Below, piece after piece: positions 11,223 to 22,439 of a stretch of 64,000 nt of DNA. The position numbers were made by a program, and so were the translations under genes. Location: contig WEDG01004879.1 in NCBI GenBank assembly GCA_017591395.1, forward strand, positions 1 to 64,000. Direction: 5' to 3'. Every line of letters begins with the position of its first letter. Positions within the stretch are counted from its first letter, which is position 1. Origin of the DNA: Schistocephalus solidus (Eukaryota; Platyhelminthes; Cestoda; Diphyllobothriidea; Diphyllobothriidae). The notes under the pieces are model-generated. The model saw nothing but the letters and a program-made list of their open reading frames with translations. It did no database searches and had not been told where the DNA came from.

Positions 11223-11776
11223 TTGAGGGAGATGAAGGTGAGTCACCTTTGAATTCCCTATTTGTACATGCGAGTTGTGGTATCAAAAAAATAGTATCTC
11301 GATATGTTGGCGAGGCGAACATAGTGGAACATAGTTGAAAAAGAGCAGACAGTGAAAAAAACTCCCGGTGATATTTAGGAGAAAAAAACTGTCGCCCTTG
11401 GGAGGGGGTCCAACGGGGGGGCATTTCGGAGGTCACATGAATCAGCCAGATTCTCCCTTGCTGATTGCAGAGTCCGTTGAGGGCTTTCAAAGGCGGAAAT
11501 ATATGTCCAGATCATCCTCAGTCCATTGCGGTTCGAACCAAGGAAGAACGTTCATACACCTAATGGAAGTCGGTCGCCAGGTCCAGCTGATGCGAATACT
11601 CATGGTGTCACCAAGGTGTGCAAATAAGTTAAGCAGCGAAGACCTCGAGGACCCCAGCATGGGAATAATGGGAGAATGCAAGCCCTCGAACGAAATAACA
11701 AACATAAAGAAATGTTACTCAAATATAGCTAGTAGTATCATAATTGCCTTATTTTATGACGTCACACTTGCAGCTT
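11223..11776. other. Unassigned segment between triplet block 1 and LINE 3' end
   Basis: A GC-richer stretch at about 11385-11700 is open on both strands. It looks like part of an unrecognised repeat, but no second copy is in the window. The segment 11730-11776 may be the 3'UTR of the minus-strand LINE that follows. Confidence 0.3.
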
Positions 11777-12538
11777 TCAGTTAGTGTTGTTGCTCGCACC
11801 ATTATATCGATCTAACTTTCGCTTAAAAATCTCCAAGGAGTCCGACATAACAACATCCAGAGGAAGACTTTTCCAAGCTTCGACTACTCTTTTGGAGAAG
11901 AAGTACTTCCGAGTGTCTAGCCTTGCTCCAGTAACACGTAATTTGAGAGGATGACCTCTCAAGTTCGTTGTTTTTGCTAACTCGAAGAAATCCCCTGGGA
12001 CGAGACAACAGTCCTGGACGCATAGTATGCGGAATGTTAGTATCAGGTCCCCCGAAGCTGTCTATAGTGCAAGGGAAAGGGATTGAGACTCGACAGCCGT
12101 GTTTCATAAGGCTGTGAGCCATGTCCAAGGACAAGTTTGGTTGCTCACCTTTGGACCTTTTCGAGGATGTTGATGTCCTTCGCCGCCCAGGGTCTCCAAG
12201 CTTGGATAGCGGACTCCAACTGTGACCGCACTAATGTTCCGAAGACTTAAGCGAAGCAGTCGGTAGTGAAGGCTGCAAAAGCTCGTTTAACGAGGTACAG
12301 AATCGACATGGCTGACTTCGCTACCTTTGCGCAATGTAGGGAGGGTTTAAGCGCGGGCGTAATCCAGACTCCAAGGTCCTTTTGAACATCCACTTCTTTC
12401 AGTGGAATGCCATTCAGACTGTAACCGTACGGTTCGAAGGATTGCTTTTCCCGACTCGTATGATGTTGCACTTGCTCTCATTAAACGGCAAGAGCCAGTC
12501 ATTTGACCATTTCTGGAGTCGATTTAAGTTGAAGTATA
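11777..12538 (-). mobile_element. 3' end of a CR1-like LINE, decayed
   Basis: Read on the minus strand from 12538 downwards, the segment encodes the end of a LINE polyprotein: WSNDWLLPFNESKCN near 12520-12470, then GIPLKEVDVQKDLGVWIT in the frame 12471-12247. An AWRPWAAKDINILEKVQR-like block follows near 12220-12150. The characteristic tail TRKYFFSKRVVEAWKSLP with IFKRKLD ends near 11777. At least three frame changes separate the pieces. The copy starts directly at a GTA-rich block (12539), so it is 5'-truncated or lies inside the triplet region. It may belong to the same family as the endonuclease fragment at 63110-64000. Confidence 0.8.
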
Positions 12539-12945
12539 GGTAGTATTAATAGTAGTTGTAGTAGTAGTAGTATAAGTAGTACTATAGGGAAGTTTAATAG
12601 TGAAATTAGTTGTAGTAGTGCTAATACAGCTATAGAAAATTGTTGAAGTTGCAATAGCAGTATTAGTTAAGACATTAAAGGCAGCAGTATTAGTTGTAGT
12701 GATAGCAGTAATAATATTGTAAGTAGGTGTAGTAACTTTAGTAGAGGTAATAGTAGTTGAAGCATAAAGTGCATTAGTTGTTGTAGTAGTTACAGTAGCA
12801 GAAAAAATTTTTTGTAGAAGTAAAAGTAGTCATCGCAGCAGTAATCGTAGTAGTAATTATACTCACACAAGTGCCAACACTTAGAATTACAGTAATGGTA
12901 TTAGTGGAGTTAGACGCCGTATTAGTGGTAATTATTATCATCTTG
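12539..12945. repeat. Degenerate GTA-triplet block 2
   Basis: Many GTA/TAG triplets (for example 12545-12585 and 12770-12860) with substitutions, lying between the LINE 3' end and the Gypsy LTR. Confidence 0.8.
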
Positions 12946-12958
12946 CCACAAACCTTGG

Positions 12959-13283
12959 TGGTTGCCCGTCAAACAACGCGTCGATTGAATCCTCAAAAAA
13001 GAACTGAACAGCAAAGGCAGAAAAAAGAAGTTTATTGCCGTATGCCAACAGCAATCTTTAAGGCAAACAAAAATGTACGAGTGTGTCCAAGGTCGGACGG
13101 CGATCTTACCAATCAGCGTTTGGTCTTCAGTCGGTAGGATCCCGACTGGTACTATGACTAATTCTGTCGGCAGCTCGATTGCGACCATCGCGCGCATGCC
13201 ATATGGGTTGATCAATAGTGCCGTGTAGGAAAAGCCGTCAGGGTGGTATGTTAGCGGATCTGTTAGAACAGCTCCTCTTAACA
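12959..13283 (-). repeat. 3' LTR of the Gypsy element
   Basis: On the minus strand the segment starts TGTTAAGAGGAGCTG, directly after a polypurine tract (AAAGGGGGT near 13295-13287), and ends with CA near 12959. An AATAAA-type signal occurs inside, within GGCAATAAACTTC. The length of about 325 bases is reasonable for an LTR. The exact 3' end is uncertain by a few bases, and no second LTR is in the window to confirm it. Confidence 0.65.
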
Positions 13284-13479
13284 TTTACCCCCTTTGAGCT
13301 GCGTCGTACGATTTAAGCCGCGGGTTCACTTGCACCGGAACCGTTAACGTTATTTTTTCGGATTGATCGTCTAAGTGGTTAAGAGGATCGGGTTGACACT
13401 GTAACTGTGGTTTCTGAGATTGCTTTTGGTAGGTTGAATGTGTCCAGTAGTAGTTATAGTGATAGGTTTGCGCTTGGAT

Positions 13480-14510
13480 TTAGCGCGTAAGTATATTCGG
13501 AGGGTTTCGACTGCTTGATGTGTCGCACCCAAATGTCTGATCAGACTTGAATCTCGTATACCACGTCACCGCACGTCCGGTGAATACGTATAAGCATCCA
13601 CTCTTCCTGATTGTTCCTATAATCCTTTGCTAGAACAGTCTCACCTGGATGGAAAAACCTTTGTTTTGCTCCATCGCGTCGGTTGGATTGTATTTTCATT
13701 GGTTTTGGATTGTCTGTTTCATCACCAACACTAGCAGGTGACAGAAGATGAATTACGTCTAATGGCTTGCGAAGCTTTTCTGCAGCAAAGCTTCTGCAGG
13801 AGAGACACCATGTGGAACTTTCGGCTTTGGGGTTGCTCGATAGGTCAGCAGGAATGTTTCGAGAACCTCTTCCATTGTCCTTTCCCATTTTGACTTCTGA
13901 AGAGCCCTTTAGAACGGGTTGACGAATCGTTCTACCTGTCCTTTGGACTGTGGGTGATATGGCAGCGAACGCAACTGCCTGACTGCTTGCAGCATCGGAC
14001 GAAGGCGGCTGATGGAAACTGCCATCCGTTATCACTCACCAACGTCTCAGGACAACCAAATCTGCTGAACCATCGCCGAAGAGTGTTGATTGTGGCTCAA
14101 GTTGTCGTGCGTTCCATGTGAAAGACTTCCGGCCGTTTGCTGTATGCGTCGACGGCGATAAGGAAGTTCTGGTCACTGATTGGTCCAGCGTTATAAATGC
14201 GGGCCCTTGACCACGGGGCTTTTGGGACAGACCATGCCTCAAGTGTGCTCATCGTTGGCACTTTTGATGTAAGGAAACATTTGGTGCAAGCGTGGGCCAG
14301 CTGTTCAAATTGCTGGTCCATGTGAGGCCAGTACACCTAACTGCGAGCGAGAGCCTACATGCGATTGATGCACGGATGTCTCGTATAAACTGCTTAAGGA
14401 CCCTTGGCTGCACTTTTTTTTGAAAAACGACACGTTCATAGAACATGATACACTCATAAATGATGGACAATGAATGTCGTCGTTGGTAGAACTGCTGTAG
14501 TAATCTAGCA
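13480..14510 (-). pseudogene. Gypsy integrase, broken
   Basis: Parts of an integrase can be followed across frames. The zinc-binding region ends with YWPHMDQQFEQLAHACTKC near 14336-14280. The core has AGPISDQNFLIAVDAYSK near 14190-14130, ETLVSDNGWQF near 14050-14020 (second catalytic Asp kept) and YHPQSKGQVERFV near 13960-13920 (catalytic Glu kept). The first catalytic Asp, normally just before the AGP motif, is lost. The C-terminal part shows FHPGETVLAKDYRNN and GDVVYEIQV (frame 14035-13541). Frame changes between the blocks make it non-functional. Confidence 0.8.
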
Positions 14511-14517
14511 AGTTTTG

Positions 14518-15115
14518 CTACTGAGTGCGATGGTAATTAATGATTTGTCTCAATAGTTGATCCTGTGGGGTTGCATTTCGGACTTCCTCAAAATTGACAG
14601 GGATTGCGCAAATGGAATACATAAACACACTGTGAACCTCTGATTCAACAGAGACAGACATGATGACTGTGTCCTCAGGTTCATTAGTGCTCGAGTTGAT
14701 TGTGCGCGAGAGTGCGTCTGCTTGGCCTATGTTTGTAGTAGACTGGTACCGTATACCGAAGTCGTAGTCCAGCAGCATTGTATCCCATCGCTGAAGACCA
14801 TCTGCCGAGTACACAGGAAGGCCATTTGTGAACCTTAAATCGCAAGAAGAGGCTTACGGTTCGTTAGACGGGTGAAATGTTGACCATAAAGCATCTTGTA
14901 AAATTTCTTTTACGGTGAAGATATTAGAAAAGGCCTGCTTCTTGATCTGTCCGTAGTTGCGTTCCGCAGAAGTTAGAGACGTTGCTGCATAACAAATAGC
15001 CTTTTCTGTGTGTGTTGTTGGGGAAGATGCGTGAAATTACGACTCCAATTTCATAGTTAAAGGTGTCCGCTGCAACGACAATCGGGGTTGAAGTGTGTGA
15101 GCAGCAAGTCAGAGG
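14518..15115 (-). pseudogene. Gypsy RNase H domain, broken
   Basis: Minus-strand reading gives VVAADTFNYEIG near 15095-15050, with the first catalytic Asp, then TSAERNYGQIKKQAF near 14985-14935, with the catalytic Glu. The frame 14814-14518 gives GLQRWDTMLLDYDFGIRYQS and GQADALSR, the usual end of RNase H and the linker in Gypsy pol. Frame changes occur between these blocks, for example near 15030 and 14830. Confidence 0.78.
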
Positions 15116-15628
15116 TCAACTTGTTTTCACTTCTTCAAAGGCTTGCTGACATTCTTGAGACCAAGCCATTTTGATATCTTTCTTGAGTAGTTTATTAATC
15201 GAATGACGAAGGCGGGCCATTTCTGGAAGGAACGAGCTGTAGTGACTTATCAGACCCCAAAAAGAGCGTAAGGAATTTACATCCTTTGGTGGTGGCATCT
15301 GCTTGATGACGTTTATATCATTCGGGTCTGTCTGAGGACTGTCTTGATCCATTATGAACCCAAGGTATTTCACAGAAGGCATGAATAAATTGCATTTTTA
15401 CAGACGCAGTCGGAAGCTGTAGTCCTGAATTCGGTTGAGGACTGTCTCCAGGCGTTGCATCAATTCATCTGGATTCGAACCAGTGACGATGATATCATCC
15501 ATATAGGTATTGGCTCCTTCAGTGTCCGGCATGGTATCCATGGTTTGCTGGAAGATAGCGGGAACTTTCTTAACATCACATGACAAACGGGTGAACAGGA
15601 TCAAGCCACGATGAGTGTTTAATGAGTG
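15116..15628 (-). pseudogene. Gypsy reverse transcriptase, 3' half
   Basis: The palm region is present with VPAIFQQTMD and the intact catalytic box YMDD within NTYMDDIIVTG (about 15513-15489). The thumb and connection follow: KYLGFIMDQD and LRSFWGLISHYSSFLPEMARL (frame 15382-15116). A single in-frame stop (15400-15398) separates the two open stretches. Upstream similarity (NTHRGL block) can be followed to about 15628 and then stops at triplet block 3, so the fingers are missing. Confidence 0.85.
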
Positions 15629-15900
15629 CTAGTGGTGAATGTAACGGTATCAGAAGACGTGGACACAGTACTATTGTTGGTGTTGGTACTAGTAATATAA
15701 ATATTTCGCGTACTTTTAGTTTTATAAATAGCATTATTGCCAATTTCAGTTTATTTAGTTGTGGTAGTAGTAGAAGTAGAAGCAGTTGTCGTAGTAGCAG
15801 AGTTTGTAGTTGTATAATCAGTATTAGCAATAATACTAGTAGGAATCGTATTTCTACTTATTGTTTTTGTAGTACTATCAGTACTAGTATGAGTAAGCTT
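15629..15900. repeat. Degenerate GTA-triplet block 3
   Basis: AGT/TAG-rich with many changes (for example 15760-15800). Ser/Ile-rich or Thr-rich open frames over it are repeat translations. Confidence 0.78.
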
Positions 15901-18900
15901 GCCTAGCAAATAGGCAAAGTAATGCATGCCTTTAATAACAATAGGATGGTTGACTTTTCTTTTCTTCTTATATCTTTTATATAAAAATCTGATACAAGCT
16001 ACCTTTTTTAACATATCCATAATCAGTATCAATGAAATTGGAATTAAGTCAAATCTTTAGTTTTTTGAATTACCAGGCATAAAAGTTTGCAGAAGAAATA
16101 ATTCCTATTACAGAAGAAACACAATTCAATGGTAAGGCGAACGCTCAATTATGCTGTCTGAATGCTGTTTTAAAATTGAATTTATGTTACAGCAGACGGT
16201 AATAACAACAAGAATAAATCAGACTATGTTATATGACTTCCTTCACCAGTCCTTCCAGAGTTTTTTGAATTTGGATTACAAAAAGACACGCCTTTTAGGC
16301 TACTGTTAATATCTATTCTTTCCGTCGCATGCGCTTGAAGCATAATTTTAAGTTTTGTGCTGTGAAAAAGCAGCTCAATGTTTTCACAAAGCGTGGATAC
16401 ACACACTTTAAAATCCCCCACTCTTTTGAGGAAATAGTACACATGACTTAAAACGAATAATTTAAGAAGGTTTCGGCCGGCACGTAGGAAAAATGTGAGT
16501 GGGAACTTATGCATCCGTTTACTCAATTTCTTCATTTTTCTATTGAATTTGAGAAATACATTTTTGTATGCAATTTTTTATCCTTAAGATTTAGAAACCG
16601 TTAGCTCTACGTCTCAGAAACCACGAATATGCCGGTTATTTCTCTTCCGGAAAGGGCTTGTCAGAAACTGAAGTAGGCTTTAGTTAAAAAAATATCATTT
16701 CAAAATTTACTGCAAAATCTTCGTCCATTGACTGGAGATACAGATGGTTATCTGAATATGATAACACTGCAAGACCACAAACATGGCGCATTGGTAAGAA
16801 AAGACAACTCTCGGAATGATCGATAACAGTCGGTGAATTCGGTGCAGATTTGGTAAAAATTAATGAAGAGTCAACTACCCCACTCATGAACGGTCAATAA
16901 AAATTATGAAATTTATTTTTAATTGAGAGGAAGTAGTTAAGTTGGACCGTAATTTTAACTCTCTTTAGGCCTAATCTCGCGATATTGCGGACATGCCAGG
17001 ATATTGCCTTTTGAATGAACTTCCTAATGTCAGCCTGCACAAACCACATTCTTGTGCCAAATATTTTTGTTGCCCTTATTAATATTAATATATATTCCGA
17101 ACGAACGCCCAAACAATTGTTTGTTGTATTAATTTGGTATAACATAACTTATTTTTCAAATGTTATGCACGAAATGAAATTTAAAAACTTTTCGTAGTTT
17201 AAAATTAGCAAAGTCCAATCTGCCGTTTTATTCGTGTTAAGATATTTGTCGTCAAGCTGTAGACTTTGCTTGTAGGGAGATCCTACGTGCGACTAGATCA
17301 TTAAAAATGCCATACAGTACTCATAACAAGTTATGAGGGCTTCGACATTCATTTCAGGAAGAGCATTAAGAAAAGAACAAATGCGCTGTTTGTTGGAAGA
17401 ACATTTCATGGACCAAAGATATCACAATTAGAAATGGGTTAAACCGGAAATCCATCTTTTCTGCAAGTATAAGTGTCAAAGCAGACAGTATAGATTATCA
17501 AATGGCATAAGAAAAAAATATATTGTCAAAAAATATATTTAGATATATAAGGGCATTGAAAATCTAAAGATAAACTGTTTTGTAATTTGATAGTCATCTT
17601 TAACCGAGTGTGGTTTGCTTAGGTGGCCAAAAATAACTGTACTTAAAGGCCGACATCCTGTTTTGTCTGAAACATTGTTGCATACATCGTATATGGATCA
17701 GTTTTAAAAATCCATACCTAATAGAAAAACGCGATTCAGAATCAGTTAGAATTTAAAAATACCTATCACTATGGATAAGCTGACCATATAAATTAATTTT
17801 AAGCAATGAATGAAATTCTTTGGTACGTGGAAAGTAAACAAGACCTAAGGAACATATTTTCATTGTTATTTACATATAAACTCGTATTGCAAAGCAAAAT
17901 ATTAATACAAATCGAAAAACGTCAGTTCCATGTTGACTTGTCAACAAATGTCTAACTACCTCCACTGAAATCAAATCAATCCCTTAATATGGAGTTAAAT
18001 TAACATAGCTTTGATAAAAAACTTGTGCTTTTTGGATCCATACATATCACCGAAGGTTATTTAAGTAAACCTCTGGCAAAAGCCTGATACCTTAAATTTT
18101 TTTAGTGACACTTATTACAATAGTTTATTCCTCCACTTTACCACAGAATACTTAAATAGAAACATTTCTATTTGAACCACCTTAAGAGTTTAGATACCGT
18201 ACTGATGCATATTTTAACGGATTAAAGATCTGTTTCGTGGACGATACACAGGTTAACAGTCGTTCGGAAAAAAATTGAGTTATAAAACTGAGACTACAAT
18301 AAAAACAATGTTTAAAGCCTCTTCAATTCTAATTTATTCGCAAATGGCAGGGCAATGTGGGTCAAGCGAAACAAGTGATAATATATGGCCGTTATTATTG
18401 CTTATTTGGGAAGGAAATAAAATAAATTTCTTAACATGAATTTTGAAAATTTATAAAAGCCAAAAATTTCAAAAATTAATGTCCTTGGTCATGTTCAACT
18501 TCATCTGAATCTATCGGAACACAAAATACGTTTACGTATAGCTGTACTCCTGTTAAAGATGAACGGGCACTGATGCGTTATTTTGTCTTGTAAAACGACG
18601 AGCCTTGGAAATTGCCTTAGTAGATCTCCACTCAGATTTTAAAAAAGGGTATGTAATAAAATGTCACAAAAAGTTTTATACCTGAAAAAGGAAACTTTCT
18701 GAAATGGAATAGGCAACTAAGTAAAGAACGTTAACTGCATGAAATCCAGAAAATGATCTATTATTGTTCTCTCATCAAGTTTGATGCGTTACGTGACATA
18801 CGGAATTTGTATTTTTTACATGATAATTTGGCTGTTACTTACTAATTTTACGCAAAATATCAACATCATCAGTTGGGTTTCAGATTGGTTTTCGACCACA

Positions 18901-19244
18901 ATTAATAATTATGCAGAGCATTACTTCCACAATGTAGTCCCTCTTATTGAAATTATTGTAGTCAGATGGAATTGAGTCATTTCTACTGCGACCCATCATG
19001 CACGAAGTCCCAATCCATGACGGCACGGGTGAATTCCCTGATTAAGCTGTAAGTTCCATGATTTCAAATATTGCAGCTTTTCAACAAAGACGAATTATCG
19101 GTTTGTGATGGTGCTACCCAAAGACTTATTTATAAGACTTAAAACAACTATTCGCAATACACTCTCAAATTCCAACATTAACCGACAATACCCAAAACCA
19201 AAGTTAATTGAAAAAATGTATTTTTCTATATTTTAGATTAAGGA
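15901..19244. other. Unassigned AT-rich stretch
   Basis: About 3.3 kb without a coding segment, repeat or RNA that I can support. Open frames are short and of non-coding composition. Confidence 0.5.
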
Positions 19245-19250
19245 TTTAAT
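19245..19250 (-). terminator. Candidate polyadenylation signal of the LIM gene
   Basis: ATTAAA on the minus strand, about 100 bases after the LIM stop codon (19350). ATTAAA is the commonest variant of AATAAA. The 3'UTR between them is partly conserved in the duplicated copy at 51100-51150. Confidence 0.4.
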
Positions 19251-19349
19251 GGGCACGGGTACACATGAATGCGACATGATAATAGTTCTAATTCCTTTAA
19301 GATGAACAAAGCAAGCAAACTGAGGTTTCCGGTGAAAACCGCAAGTCGC

Positions 19350-20191
19350 TTATTTCTGATGTTCGGCACAGTAATTTTGTCCATCCTTGATGAAAAACTT
19401 CTTTCCCTCCAGCGGTTGTTTGCATTGAAAGCAAGTGAAGCATTCCTTGTGGTAGGTCTTGTTGTTGTAGATCGTGTATTTGATAGTTGAGTCAATTTTC
19501 TGGCCACATTTCTAAAATATTGCATACAAGCGCCCTGAGACTTTCAGTCGTTAAACGTAAAAAGTCATATTCAAAAGAGCATCAAGGTGGGAAGAAACAT
19601 ACATAAAACCATCCATAAAACCCAACAAAAGGCAAGATGGTGATTCTTTTCATCCTACGTACGAATGATTTATTCAGCTGATGAAAGTTCATACTAAAGC
19701 ACACGATAATTTTTGAAAAAAATATTTGACTGCAACGTATCAAATTAACTAGAATACTGTCACAAATGAATATAATTAGGTGATGAATTCAAATGTTAGT
19801 GTGATAACAGTTGAATTAAGCACGTAGTTATCCTGCATTAAAAAGGCCTTTAAACTCAAAATTAATTATCGTCCACTGCTGCGCCGTAAATGTTCAACTA
19901 TATTGAATTAGATTACAGCCGACCATTGAAACTTTTATCCTTCTTGCAGACAAAAAAAACTGTTACGTTATGCAAAGGCCCCTTTAAATATCTCACTTCG
20001 CAAGTTGGGTCGAAGTGGGCTTTTCGACAATCAATGCAGTATGGTGTTCCCTGTTGGTTGTGGAACTGCTTCCCTGAGAGAGCGACGCGGCAGCCGGCGC
20101 AGACAAAACATTCTGGATGCCAGGTTTTGTTCATGCCATTCACAACGGTACCGGTGATGGGCTTGAGGCACTTGGCACAATTGTCCGGCAT
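19350..20191 (-). CDS. Two-LIM-domain zinc-finger protein (FHL-like), 118 aa, one coding intron
   Basis: The coding exons are 20191-19997 (65 codons from ATG) and 19511-19350 (53 codons plus stop), joined in phase 0 at a GT-AG intron (donor GAA|GTGAGA, acceptor TTTTAG|AAATGT). An in-frame TGA nine bases before the ATG supports the start. The first LIM domain has ligands C5, C8, H25, C28, C31, C34, C52 and C55. The second has C64, C67, H86, C89, C92, C95, C113 and H116, and its first cysteine pair spans the splice junction. Typical text includes TWHPECFVCAGC and KTYHKECFTCFQC. LIM domains bind two zinc ions and mediate protein-protein contacts, often at actin structures or in transcription complexes. 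The domains resemble those of four-and-a-half-LIM proteins, but only two are present. No localisation signal is seen. An inverted, broken copy lies at 50227-51056. Confidence 0.88.
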
Positions 20192-20380
20192 CTTGTTTCA
20201 GCGAAATCTTTTTTGTTAAAAATATAACAAGACAGCATCACTTCAGCTGTTGAGGTAATACCCTTTTTGCGTTTTATTTAAGCATGATAAAAATCAAACG
20301 AAAGAGCATGATACTTGTCAAATAGCAATTACATGTAGATAATACAAGCACAAAGTTCTTACTTGCACGAATTCTCAATG
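20192..20380 (-). other. 5'UTR of the LIM gene with a 5'UTR intron
   Basis: A short leader exon probably runs from about 20380 to 20363 and ends GCAA|GTAAGA, a strong donor. The second part of the leader would start at 20207 after an AG and continue to the ATG at 20191. The intron would be about 155 bases. The acceptor side is less convincing than the donor because its pyrimidine tract is poor. Confidence 0.45.
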
Positions 20381-20510
20381 CGTGGTGAATATTTTCTGTG
20401 AACCTTATTTATACACCCTTACCAGTCTAACATTTAGCAACTAGTTGTGCGGACGCTTTCAGCCAATGATAAAGTTGTCCAATTAATGCAACGCTTTATT
20501 GGTTGCGATG
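20380..20510 (-). promoter_or_regulatory. Core promoter of the LIM gene: TATA and CCAAT boxes
   Basis: On the minus strand TATAAATA lies at 20413-20406, so transcription would start near 20380. Upstream are CCAAT at 20502-20498 and an inverted CCAAT (ATTGG on the minus strand) at about 20467-20463. The same layout can be traced in the duplicate at 49915-50070, but the TATA box there reads TATGAATA. Confidence 0.55.
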
Positions 20511-21014
20511 ACGCCGCATCCAAATTTTATGATTATCTGGGTTTTGAACACGAAGTGCAAGGTCCTATTAGATCCTACGCAGTTTCTGGCTGTCTGCATG
20601 AATGTATATGCCGTTAACCCGCGGGCCTGTGGTCGATGGTTACCTAAGGAAAACTAATCAGCAGTAGCCGTTACTTAGAGCACACCTACTAAGAAATATG
20701 CGCAAAAATGTCATCTTGCATCGGGTGTTGGTAAATATCACTGAACAAGATGCCAAACTTAAAGAGGCTATGCTCAAATTGCTAATTTATGTATGCTACG
20801 TTAATTTTATCCGCTTGACTATGATTTATTTTGAAACTCAAGCTTCGATTTAAGCGGATCATTAGCTTTTCTTTTGTGTTTTATATTTTTAGGCATAGGT
20901 TTATTTTAGGTCTCTTACTAAACTGCCATTCTGGCCCCATCTGTGTATTAAATCTAATCACAAAGGTATGACAGTAGAGATGAAATTCATTTACAGATTA
21001 ACATTAAGAATGCT

Positions 21015-21281
21015 TTATTGTGATCCTTTATCAAATACTGTTTTTAAATCACAGGCCTTAAATGTACTAAAAGACTCGTTAATATTATCAATTTTATGTG
21101 AGAGTCCATTTGAATTGCTGTTTACGAACACATTACCTTGCAGAAAAATGCACATTTGGTTCTTAGTGAATCCAACCGTTGTCTTGTGTGAAATATGCCC
21201 GTTTTTATTGGTATTTTTATTCACAACTAGCGATGACTTGTATGACTGCCTATCCAGGACATGAGAATAGAAACCGCCCAC
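21015..21281 (-). CDS. Possible terminal exon of an unknown gene
   Basis: An open minus-strand frame, in fact open from about 21317, encodes text of coding-like composition (SHVLDRQSYKSSLVVNKN, FTKNQMCIFLQGNVF). It ends at TAA (21017-21015), and this stop overlaps an AATAAA sequence (21019-21014), which could serve as polyadenylation signal. No conserved domain is recognised. A likely acceptor was not identified with confidence, so the 5' limit is open. The plus strand is also open over most of this stretch, which lowers confidence. Confidence 0.28.
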   Translation of the reverse strand: MGGFYSHVLDRQSYKSSLVVNKNTNKNGHISHKTTVGFTKNQMCIFLQGNVFVNSNSNGLSHKIDNINESFSTFKACDLKTVFDKGSQ

Positions 21282-21329
21282 AATACATGTGGCTTTGCAC
21301 CAACTTCCAAGTAAATTTATTTATGATTA

Positions 21330-21480
21330 AGATAAAAGTAAGGGTAATGTTAAGGGTTAGGTTTCAGTTTGATTTGAAGGTCAGAATTTGAGTTTGGGTC
21401 ATGATAAGGCTAAGGTTTAAAGGTAAGATCTTTTTAAATATAGGGTTTAAGTTAAGTGTAGGGCTAGGGTTAAGATTAAG
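21330..21480 (+). repeat. Degenerate telomere-like (TTAGGG-related) tract 1
   Basis: Contains GTTAAGGGTTAGG, TAGGGCTAGGGTTAAG and similar pieces spaced with drift. It looks like a decayed interstitial array of the TTAGGG kind. Confidence 0.45.
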
Positions 21481-22306
21481 GTGACAATTTCGTTTTTTGC
21501 GAGGATAAGTGCTAGCGTTAAGACACGGGTATATTTACCCTTCCTGAAATATACCCTAAGCCCACCTATTTTAATCAGGCATGGCGCTAGCTACTCCCAT
21601 GTTGAGGCGACAATACAACGCATCTCTGCCTAATAATTTATTAAAGGCTTGAACTCCTGCATCAGTTCTCTGCTGCTTCAGCTTCGCTCTTTCGCATACT
21701 TCACCGTCGAACCTAAGGGTAGCTACTCCTTGTTTCAACTTATATATTTAGTAGCGCCTCACTAGTCAGTATGAAAATAGCAACACTTGCTTGCCATCAA
21801 TTTTGCTTTCTATGACGGGGGTTATTTTTCTGCATAATCCGTATTTTGTAAATGTGAATCAATCGTTTTTTCAAGTTGAAAAGTGGATCATCTTGCCTAG
21901 TCTCGAGCGATTGGTGCAGTCAAAAATCATTTTTATTCACCTAACAAAGTTTCTGCTAGTTCATTTTTGTTAAATTTTACTATTTGCAAATAGTGAGAGA
22001 ATGATTGGATGAGGATCTTTTAGCAAAGGCAAATATAATTTTTAACTGCAAGATAACAGTTATAAAATGGTGGCCATTTACGACTCAGTTACGGACCAAA
22101 AAGCCATCGTCCAAACAACTAGGACTCCCAGCGATGACAACGAGGACTACCAGGGATATAAGGTCTGTGGTTGCTTGGCAACTACTCCACATAAGTACTG
22201 TGCAACTTGTTACCCTAAGTGCAATCTTCTGAAACTGTCTCTGATAATGCGTTTGAGAGAGAATCCAAAACGTCAGACGAATAAACCCTATGTTCCAGTG
22301 ATCATC

Positions 22307-22338
22307 TCTTCTTCTTCTTCTTCTTCTTCTTTTTCTTT
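22307..22338. repeat. TTC trinucleotide microsatellite
   Basis: About ten TTC units. The Ser-rich end of an open frame over it is a repeat translation. Confidence 0.9.
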
Positions 22339-22439
22339 TGAGCTGCTTCCTTGAACGCGCCTGTTTGCTTCTATCAGACAGCTAATTATTCGCTGTAGGC
22401 GGACATCTTTTGCTTACGTTAGCATATGTTCAAACAGCA

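Larger units (their letters stand above)
12959..15628 (-). mobile_element. Ty3/Gypsy LTR retrotransposon, 5'-truncated
   Basis: Minus-strand order is reverse transcriptase (15628-15116), RNase H (15115-14518), integrase (14510-13480), a polypurine tract and one LTR (13283-12959). This pol order, RT-RH-IN, is that of Ty3/Gypsy elements. The element is cut within RT at about 15628, where a GTA-rich block begins, so gag, protease and the 5' LTR are missing. Frameshifts and stops are spread through pol. It is an inactive remnant lying between triplet blocks 2 and 3. Confidence 0.88.

Noticed and set aside
10827..11252. 141-residue plus-strand ORF rich in Val, Leu and Ala
   Set aside because: It is translation of CT and GTA simple repeats; no motif and no splice support.
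11368..11784. 138-residue plus-strand ORF
   Set aside because: Both strands are open here, no domain is visible, and the GC-rich part looks like an uncharacterised repeat.
15622..15906. 94-residue Ser/Ile-rich ORF and the overlapping Thr-rich minus ORF
   Set aside because: Translation of the drifted AGT triplet block.
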